This document shows, piece after piece, positions 1 through 6,666 of a DNA stretch of 6,666 bases. This stretch comes from an uncultured Collinsella sp. Its GTDB lineage: Bacteria; Actinomycetota; Coriobacteriia; Coriobacteriales; Coriobacteriaceae. Made by a program: the position numbers and the translations under genes. The notes beneath the pieces were generated by a model. That model saw only the letters and a program-made list of their open reading frames with translations. It made no database searches and was not told the origin of the DNA. Location: positions 1 through 6,666 of the forward strand of contig USEF01000089.1 of NCBI GenBank assembly GCA_900553475.1, read 5' to 3'. Every line of letters begins with the position of its first letter. The first letter of the stretch is position 1.

Positions 1-741
1 TACGAGGATGTTGAATTGGGCGAGCGCGGCGCCGACGGACGCCCTGTTATCGACCACATGGACCTGTCCATCAAGCCCGGTCAGACCATCGCTTTGGTTG
101 GCCCCTCGGGCGGCGGCAAATCGACGACTTGTTCGCTGTTGCCGCGCTTTTACGACGTTGCCGCCGGCTCCATTAGCATCGACGGCCAGGATGTGCGCGA
201 CGTGACGCAGCATAGTCTGCGCCGTGCCATCGGCCTGGTGCAGCAAGATGTGTACCTGTTTGATGGAACGATCGGCGAGAACATCGCCTACGGCAAGCCG
301 GGCGCCACGGCAGAAGAGATCGCCGAAGCGGCCCGCCGCGCCAATATTGATATCTTTATCGAATCGCTTCCGCAAGGCTACGACACCGTGGTGGGCGAGC
401 GCGGCAGCCGTCTTTCGGGTGGTCAAAAGCAGCGCGTCGCCATCGCGCGCGTTTTTCTCAAGAATCCCAAGATCCTTATTTTGGATGAGGCGACGAGTGC
501 CCTGGATAACGAGAGCGAGGAAGCGGTGCAGGAGTCGCTCGAAGAGCTGGCACGCGGCCGTACCACGATCATCATCGCCCACCGTCTCTCGACTATTAAG
601 CATGCTGACGAGATTGCGACCGTTGAGCATGGTCGCGTTGTGGAACGTGGCACGCACGAGGAGCTTCTCGCCCGTGGCGGCACCTATGCCCGTTACTATC
701 GAATGCAGTTCGAAGGTGCGCGTGCGCACGAGCTCGACTGA
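1..741 (+). CDS. ABC exporter ATP-binding domain, C-terminal part (5' truncated)
   Basis: This is the nucleotide-binding domain of an ABC transporter, in frame from base 1, so the start and any membrane domain lie upstream of the window; 246 residues are visible. Counting from base 1: a Tyr at residue 1 could be the A-loop aromatic, Walker A GPSGGGKST is at 34-42, the Q-loop Gln is at about 82 (VQQDVYLF), the signature LSGGQKQR is at 138-145, Walker B ILILDE ends at Glu163, the D-loop SALD is at 166-169, and the H-loop His is at 194 (AHRLST). All catalytic motifs are intact. The DVYLFDGTIGENI segment and the RYYRMQFEG tail are typical of type IV exporters with fused membrane and ATPase domains (MsbA/LmrA/MdlB-like). 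By family knowledge it would energise export across the cytoplasmic membrane; the substrate cannot be read. The stretch between the Tyr and Walker A is roughly ten residues longer than usual. It is followed 19 nt later by a membrane protein gene in the same unit. Confidence 0.93.
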   Translation, partial: YEDVELGERGADGRPVIDHMDLSIKPGQTIALVGPSGGGKSTTCSLLPRFYDVAAGSISIDGQDVRDVTQHSLRRAIGLVQQDVYLFDGTIGENIAYGKPGATAEEIAEAARRANIDIFIESLPQGYDTVVGERGSRLSGGQKQRVAIARVFLKNPKILILDEATSALDNESEEAVQESLEELARGRTTIIIAHRLSTIKHADEIATVEHGRVVERGTHEELLARGGTYARYYRMQFEGARAHELD

Positions 742-760
742 TTGATATGACAGGAAGATC

Positions 761-1726
761 ATGGCTGATAAGAACCCTTTGACTCCGGAAGAAGTGACGG
801 AGTTATTCTCCGAAATCGATGCATCCGGCGTCTTGGATCCTACGCTTGCCAAAAAGCGTACCGAGCGCATGCGCGAGAAAGAGGCCGCCGTAAAGCACGG
901 TGACAAGGCGACGCTGGCGCGGCTGCGCAGCGAGGATCGCGCGAGCCAAGCAAAACATATCGACCCGCTGTCCGAGGACGACCCTTCGGGCTCGCAGGTG
1001 AGCCATACCATTACGAAGACCGCCATGGCCGTGGTTATCGGCATTTTGGTGCTGATTGTTGGCATGCAGATTGGCTACGGCGTGATGCGACGTCTGAATA
1101 CCGCGAACCTTTCCGAAAGTGTTTCGGTGGATACCGTTTCGACCGCGCTCAAGGGTGGACTTGAATGGGGCAATGGCTTTACGCAGTTCCCGCTCGATTT
1201 TACCGTCGACGAGGCAGATGAGCGCACGGGCACGGTTGAGGTGACGGTGCTGGACACGTCTTCTGCCAATGAACTCGAGCTGCTGTCCAACGGTCAGATT
1301 CAGGCGGCGGCGCTCGCAACCAATGCCCTGCTCAACGACAAGATCGACCGCGTGGTGTATAACGTTCACGCCTATATCGACGAGGACAGCAGGATCCAGC
1401 ATGATTCCTTCTTTGGCATGTTTCCTGCTCAGGGGCACCAAAGCGCCATCCTGACGTTCGTTTGGACCAAGAGCTCGTCCAACGCCACGAGTATCGACTG
1501 GAAGATGCGCATCGTAAGCATGGACGACACCATTGCCGAGCGCATTCAAAAACAGGTCAACTCGGTTTCGTCGCTTATCGAGGACCCGGTGGTGAGCCAG
1601 ACCAAGATCACGGAGGAGCAGGCCGAGCGCGATCTTGAGCATCGTCTGCACGGTCGAGAGATCTTCCGCGGCGGAAAGCCCGATCGCACGCCGTCCGAGC
1701 TGCTGGAGCAGGACAAGCAAAAGTAG
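761..1726 (+). CDS. single-pass membrane protein of unknown function
   Basis: I do not recognise this 321-residue protein. The ATG at 761 is preceded by an AGGAAG Shine-Dalgarno-like sequence (752-757), and the gene lies 19 nt after the ABC transporter stop, so the two are probably cotranscribed. Residues 1 to about 85 are hydrophilic and highly charged (many Lys, Arg, Glu, Asp), with no signal peptide. One clear hydrophobic segment follows at about 87-109 (centre VVIGILVLIVGMQIGYGV), and about 210 residues lie after it. The C-terminal 60 residues are again charged and probably helical. By charge distribution I infer N-terminus inside and a large extracytoplasmic domain. That domain alternates beta-like stretches such as GTVEVTVLD and SAILTFVWT, and contains no motif I can name. 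No cysteines are apparent. It could be an accessory or sensor protein for the exporter, or an unrelated passenger; the sequence does not decide. Confidence 0.85.
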   Translation: MADKNPLTPEEVTELFSEIDASGVLDPTLAKKRTERMREKEAAVKHGDKATLARLRSEDRASQAKHIDPLSEDDPSGSQVSHTITKTAMAVVIGILVLIVGMQIGYGVMRRLNTANLSESVSVDTVSTALKGGLEWGNGFTQFPLDFTVDEADERTGTVEVTVLDTSSANELELLSNGQIQAAALATNALLNDKIDRVVYNVHAYIDEDSRIQHDSFFGMFPAQGHQSAILTFVWTKSSSNATSIDWKMRIVSMDDTIAERIQKQVNSVSSLIEDPVVSQTKITEEQAERDLEHRLHGREIFRGGKPDRTPSELLEQDKQK

Positions 1727-1748
1727 TCCGCAGCCACATAGAACGATG

Positions 1749-1788
1749 TCATCCCGCGTGAGCCGCAAGCCCACGCGGGATGATTTTT
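1749..1788 (+). terminator. intrinsic terminator of the ABC/membrane protein operon
   Basis: A perfect 12-bp inverted repeat pairs 1749-1760 with 1772-1783 (core ATCCCGCGTG against CACGCGGGAT). The loop is 11 nt and is followed directly by TTTTT at 1784-1788. It begins 23 nt after the stop codon of the membrane protein gene. The GC-rich stem plus U-run is the classic Rho-independent form. It separates the upstream operon from carAB, so carAB needs its own promoter. Confidence 0.93.
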
Positions 1789-1800
1789 CTGGGACGGGGA

Positions 1801-1864
1801 TTAAAAAACATTATGCATAGAAAGTCATAATTATCATTTCGTAAACATTTCGATGAAATTAACG
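1801..1864 (+). promoter_or_regulatory. AT-rich upstream control region with short repeats
   Basis: Between the terminator and the probable carA promoter lies a stretch with 13 G/C in 60 nt (1801-1860), in sharp contrast with the GC-rich genes. It contains the palindromes TATGCATA (1812-1819) and ATAATTAT (1827-1834), a direct repeat CATTTCG at 1835-1841 and 1846-1852 (11-nt period), and an inverted repeat ATTTC-gat-GAAAT at 1847-1859. It could be an UP-like element or operator, or hold an alternative -10 such as CATAAT at 1826-1831. No open reading frame is credible here. The function is inferred from position and composition only. Confidence 0.4.
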
Positions 1865-1876
1865 CCATGAGGCATG

Positions 1877-1898
1877 CTTGCGGTTACAATACCGCGAG
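1877..1898. repeat. inverted repeat framing the -10 hexamer
   Basis: GCGGT (1880-1884) and ACCGC (1891-1895) are perfect complements separated by exactly the six bases TACAAT. Beyond a single mismatch (1879/1896) the outer CT (1877-1878) and AG (1897-1898) also pair. A dyad centred on a -10 element is a plausible repressor site, but no regulator is indicated. Confidence 0.5.
1885..1890 (+). promoter_or_regulatory. probable -10 hexamer of the carAB promoter
   Basis: TACAAT differs from the sigma-70 consensus TATAAT at one position. It would place the transcript start near 1896-1898 and give a leader of about 52 nt that contains the complete PyrR-type hairpin. No good -35 hexamer is seen at 16-18 nt spacing: 1862-1867 reads ACGCCA, and TTAACG at 1859-1864 is 20 nt away. 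The promoter may therefore be weak or activator-dependent. The position before the RNA element supports the call; the missing -35 box limits it. Confidence 0.45.
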
Positions 1899-1909
1899 GC
1901 CTAACTACA

Positions 1910-1944
1910 CACCTTTAAGCCGGTCCTGTGAGACCGGGAAGGAG
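1910..1944 (+). promoter_or_regulatory. PyrR-binding RNA element overlapping the carA ribosome binding site
   Basis: The leader RNA can form a two-part hairpin. The upper stem CCGGTC (1920-1925) pairs with GACCGG (1932-1937) around a six-base loop CTGTGA. The lower stem CCTT (1912-1915) pairs with AAGG (1939-1942), and C1910 can pair with G1944 across one mismatch. Between the stems TAAG (1916-1919) bulges on the 5' side opposite a single G. The pattern CCTTTAA, GGTCC-TG-TGAGACC, AAGG follows the PyrR-binding loop described for pyr operons in Bacillus and in actinobacteria. PyrR with UMP bound stabilises this fold. Here the 3' strand of the lower stem is the Shine-Dalgarno AAGGAG (1939-1944), 4 nt before the carA ATG. 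The leader has no second terminator hairpin, so I infer control of translation initiation rather than attenuation. pyrR itself is not in the window. Confidence 0.8.
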
Positions 1945-1948
1945 AATT

Positions 1949-3394
1949 ATGGCGAACAACCATACCGCGGGCGCTGCCGCCCGCACCTTCGCGCCCAGCG
2001 AGCTTTGCCAGCGTATGCTGGCCAAAACCAGCAAGGGCACCTGCGGTCCCTGCATCCTGTATCTTGAGGATGGGACCATTTTTTATGGACGTGCATGCGG
2101 CGCCGAGGGCACCGCGACCGGCGAAGTTTGCTTCAACACCTCGCTCGAGGGCTACTTTGAGGTCATGACCGACCCGAGTTATGCCGGCCAAATCGTAACC
2201 ATGACCTATCCGCAGATCGGCAACTACGGTATCGACGAGACCGACGTCCAGTCGGCCTTCCCCGGCGACGCCGTGCGCCCTGCGAGCGCTCCGGCCATGC
2301 GCGGCATGATCGTTCGCGACATGTGCGCCACGCCTTCTAACTGGCGCTCGGCCGTCAGCGTGCCGGAGTACCTGCGCGCTCACGGCATCGTCGCTATCGA
2401 GGGTGTCGACACTCGCGCCCTGGTGCGCCACCTGCGCGACAATGGTTCCAAGATGGGCATTATTTCGACCGAGATCTTCGACGTCGACGAGCTTGCCGAG
2501 CGTCTGGCCGCTGCGCCCACGCTGGTAGGCGAGAACCTGGTCAAGACCGTAAGTTGCCCCGTACCTCACGAGTTTGTGGCCGCCGACCTGCCTGCCACGC
2601 ATGACTTTGCGCTTACGGCTGCCGCTCCTGCCCGTCACAAAGTGGTCGCCTACGACTGCGGTGTGAAGCGCGGCATTCTGGAGGGTCTGGTCCGCGCCGG
2701 CTGCGACCTTACCGTCGTGCCGTGGGATACGCCCGCCCAGCAGGTGCTCGACATGAATCCCGACGGTGTCTTTTTGTCCAATGGTCCCGGCGACCCCGAC
2801 GCCGTGGTGGAGACCTACGAGCAGGTGCAGCAGCTGATCGGCAAGGTGCCGGTCTTTGGTATTTGTCTTGGTCACCAGATGATCAACCTGGCCTGCGGCG
2901 CTCAGATGGAAAAGCTTAAGTTCGGTCACCGCGGTGGCAACCAGCCGGTCATGAACCTGGTAAGCCGTCGCGTGGAGATTACCGCGCAAAACCATGGCTT
3001 TGGTCTGCTGTTCCCCAGCTTGGGCAAGCTTGTCCCCGAGCTTTCCGGCGGCGAGACCGAGCATGCGGCCGATGGGGATCTGCGCGTCTGGGTGCGCCGC
3101 GGCATCGCGCCAGTCGTGATGAACGAGCGCTTCGGCCGCATTCGCCTGACGCATGTGAACCTCAACGACGGCACCGCCGAGGGCATCCAGCTGCTCGACG
3201 CGCCGTGCTTCTCGGTGCAGTACCACCCCGAGGCCTCGCCCGGACCCACCGATGCCCACTATCTCTTTACTGCCTTTACGCGACTCATGGACGGCGAGGA
3301 GAACTACCTGGACATCGACACCGCGAAGGACCGCCTGCAGGGCTGGAACTTTGCCGACAATGGTTCCGCTGCGACCGAGACCGAGGAGAACTAA
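1949..3394 (+). CDS. carA: carbamoyl-phosphate synthase small (glutaminase) subunit
   Basis: CarA hydrolyses glutamine and passes ammonia to CarB for carbamoyl phosphate synthesis, a cytoplasmic step shared by pyrimidine and arginine synthesis. The ATG at 1949 is chosen because AAGGAG lies 4 nt upstream; an earlier in-frame GTG at 1928 falls inside the leader hairpin. The product has 481 residues against 382 in E. coli. The N-terminal CPSase domain starts at about 37 (ILYLEDG, then GEVCFNTSLEGY, DPSYAGQIVTMTYPQIGNYG). The class I amidotransferase domain starts at about 231 (VVAYDCGVKRGIL). It has FLSNGPGDP, the nucleophile Cys306 in GICLGHQ, FGHRGGNQPV, QNHGF (347-351), and His426 and Glu428 in YHPEASPGP, which completes the triad. 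Two additions stand out: about 30 residues at the N-terminus and about 36 residues between QNHGF and RLTHVNLNDGT (399-409). carB follows after one nucleotide. Confidence 0.97.
   Translation: MANNHTAGAAARTFAPSELCQRMLAKTSKGTCGPCILYLEDGTIFYGRACGAEGTATGEVCFNTSLEGYFEVMTDPSYAGQIVTMTYPQIGNYGIDETDVQSAFPGDAVRPASAPAMRGMIVRDMCATPSNWRSAVSVPEYLRAHGIVAIEGVDTRALVRHLRDNGSKMGIISTEIFDVDELAERLAAAPTLVGENLVKTVSCPVPHEFVAADLPATHDFALTAAAPARHKVVAYDCGVKRGILEGLVRAGCDLTVVPWDTPAQQVLDMNPDGVFLSNGPGDPDAVVETYEQVQQLIGKVPVFGICLGHQMINLACGAQMEKLKFGHRGGNQPVMNLVSRRVEITAQNHGFGLLFPSLGKLVPELSGGETEHAADGDLRVWVRRGIAPVVMNERFGRIRLTHVNLNDGTAEGIQLLDAPCFSVQYHPEASPGPTDAHYLFTAFTRLMDGEENYLDIDTAKDRLQGWNFADNGSAATETEEN
3383..3388 (+). promoter_or_regulatory. 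carB ribosome binding site inside the carA end
   Basis: GAGGAG lies within the last codons of carA and 7 nt before the carB ATG at 3396. With only one base between the carA stop (3392-3394) and the carB start, ribosomes ending carA can reinitiate on carB. This favours equal amounts of the two subunits and extends any control of carA translation to carB. Confidence 0.8.
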
Positions 3395-3395
3395 C

Positions 3396-6666
<3,271 letters not shown>

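Noticed and set aside
803..1774. Reverse-strand open frame of 323 codons opposite the membrane protein gene
   Set aside because: The sense frame has a Shine-Dalgarno sequence, a clear membrane helix and a terminator after its stop. The reverse frame would begin inside that terminator hairpin.
1928..1948. Upstream in-frame GTG at 1928 as the carA start
   Set aside because: It lies in the loop of the leader hairpin and lacks a Shine-Dalgarno sequence, while the ATG at 1949 has AAGGAG at 4 nt.
2036..2056. CGPC motif near the CarA N-terminus (residues 32-35), resembling a thioredoxin active site
   Set aside because: There is no preceding Trp and no thioredoxin fold around it; it runs directly into the first CarA strand (ILYLEDG). 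Most likely chance.
1867..2067. Short + strand open frame across the carA leader as a leader peptide
   Set aside because: It overlaps the promoter, the PyrR element and the start of carA in another frame, and has no ribosome site. The RNA element accounts for the leader.

Overview
The window is a GC-rich bacterial segment with all genes on the + strand and conventional Shine-Dalgarno sites. It holds the end of one operon and the start of another. The base composition, the codon choice (no TTA, CTA or TCA codons across long stretches) and the form of the carbamoyl-phosphate synthetase suggest a high-GC Gram-positive. A gut Coriobacteriia member such as Collinsella is my best guess, but that is inference and not shown by a marker gene.

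Region 1 (1-1726) is the distal part of an operon whose promoter lies upstream of the window. It contains the C-terminal nucleotide-binding domain of an exporter-type ABC transporter (1-741, 5' truncated). After a 19-nt gap comes a 321-residue single-pass membrane protein of unknown function (761-1726). A strong intrinsic terminator at 1749-1788 closes this unit.

Region 2 (1727-1948) is a 222-nt intergenic segment. After the terminator it has a very AT-rich stretch (13 G/C in 60 nt at 1801-1860) with short direct and inverted repeats. Next is a probable -10 hexamer (TACAAT) framed exactly by an inverted repeat. Last is a short leader whose sequence and fold match the PyrR-binding RNA element of pyrimidine genes. 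The lower stem of this element pairs with the Shine-Dalgarno sequence of carA, which predicts UMP/PyrR-dependent translational repression.

Region 3 (1949-6666) is carA (small, glutaminase subunit) followed after one nucleotide by carB (large, synthetase subunit, running off the window end). Together they make carbamoyl phosphate from glutamine, bicarbonate and two ATP, for pyrimidine and arginine synthesis. CarA is about 100 residues longer than the E. coli protein, with a 30-residue N-terminal extension and a 36-residue insertion in the glutaminase domain. CarB has about 12 extra residues between its two synthetase halves and keeps the UMP-binding segments of the C-terminal allosteric domain.

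I see no mobile element, tRNA, rRNA, CRISPR array or novel multi-gene system. The most informative element is the carA leader.
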